DNA of 16,164 nucleotides from Chloroflexota bacterium (lineage in GTDB: Bacteria; Chloroflexota; Anaerolineae; Anaerolineales; Anaerolineaceae): contig JAJUJY010000098.1 in the NCBI GenBank assembly GCA_029265085.1, forward strand, positions 1-16,164, written 5' to 3'. The notes beneath the pieces are model-generated. The model searched no databases and was not told the origin of the DNA. It saw nothing but the letters and a program-made list of their open reading frames with translations. The number at the start of each line of letters is the position of its first letter. Positions within the stretch are counted from its first letter, which is position 1. Below are positions 15,855 to 16,164 of the stretch, piece by piece. Made by a program: the position numbers and the translations under genes.

Positions 15855-16164
15855 TTACCGGCCAGTTTGCTGTTGGACGGCTGCATAAGCCGCAACCAAC
15901 AAAGGAACCAGGACGGCCGCAAAGATTGCGTTTGGTCCGGCTGCCGGTAAGAACTCACCGACCACTGCAACCGCGGGCGGATAACCGTTGATCCAGATGT
16001 CTGAAATGGCTGCAAAACCAATTCCAACAAAATTCCCCAGCAAGCTCCAGGTCACCGCAGCCGCCAGGTTTAGATCCTTTGCAAAGGCGAAACGCCCACC
16101 AAAACCAGGACAAAGCCCACCACAGCAGAAATGCCCGCAAAAATACTGATTGTCTGATCGCCGA
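15855..16164 (-). CDS. ECF transporter S component, 3' part, with apparent frameshift; 5' end beyond window
   Basis: The downstream frame (stop at 15855) reads RFAFAKDLNLAAVTW, SLLGNFVGIGFAAISDIWING and FLPAAGPNAIFAAVLVPLL: membrane segments in the style of S components. Upstream of about 16095 this frame becomes implausible (cysteine/glycine-rich, CGHFCCGGLCPG), whereas the next frame gives a normal hydrophobic helix (GDQTISIFAGISAVVGFVLV) and then stops at 16070. One missing G in the GGG run at 16095-16097 would join the two into one protein. So either a sequencing error or a true frameshift is present. An intact protein would bind the substrate in the membrane next to EcfT. Which nutrient it binds is unknown. 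Confidence 0.65.
   Translation of the reverse strand, partial: RRSDNQYFCGHFCCGGLCPGFGGRFAFAKDLNLAAAVTWSLLGNFVGIGFAAISDIWINGYPPAVAVVGEFLPAAGPNAIFAAVLVPLLVAAYAAVQQQTGR

Noticed and set aside
15955..16140. Tryptophan-rich third frame at the right edge
   Set aside because: The frame starting at 16140 is rich in Trp and Leu but has no membrane-protein pattern downstream and no homologous feel; the other two frames explain the region.

Overview
The window looks like chromosomal DNA from a free-living, peptide-using bacterium. Gene content and sequence style (an Opp operon ending in an S9 peptidase, a PreP-type M16C peptidase, an ECF transporter, an ATP10-like protein, moderate GC) suggest Chloroflexota, perhaps an Anaerolineae member. 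That placement is inference; there is no rRNA or other marker gene. I see no tRNA, rRNA, CRISPR array, transposase, integrase or phage gene.

Left block (1-6870, minus strand): one operon for oligopeptide or dipeptide uptake. It runs from a clear promoter (6842-6870) through the lipoprotein binding protein (oppA-like), two permeases (oppB, oppC), two ATPases (oppD, oppF) and a leaderless S9-family peptidase whose beta-propeller half is in the window. oppC/oppD, oppD/oppF and oppF/peptidase are joined by ATGA stop-start overlaps. A strong hairpin sits between oppA and oppB. The simplest reading is that peptides are captured outside, pumped in and hydrolysed in the cytoplasm by the co-translated peptidase.

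Middle block (6919-11747): a small minus-strand hypothetical gene lies divergent to an orphan OmpR-type response regulator. Then on the plus strand come a DHA2-family MFS exporter, a two-gene cassette (a 74-aa unknown protein overlapping a 156-aa cysteine-free thioredoxin-like/ATP10-like protein), and a second MFS carrier of the fosmidomycin-resistance (FSR) type. The regulator and the DHA2 exporter are each followed by a good intrinsic terminator, and the next promoter appears to be partly built into that terminator.

Right block (11925-16164): a 970-aa PreP-like zinc metallopeptidase (M16C) on the plus strand converges, across a shared bidirectional terminator, on a minus-strand ECF transporter pair. 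The pair is EcfT and, at the right edge, the end of an S component. The S-component reading frame appears shifted by one base near 16095, either a homopolymer sequencing error or a true frameshift. No ECF ATPase is present in the window.

Overall this is mostly ordinary housekeeping and nutrient-transport DNA. The least explained parts are the 74-aa/156-aa cassette, the small divergent gene at 6919, the shifted S component and the regulatory palindromes.
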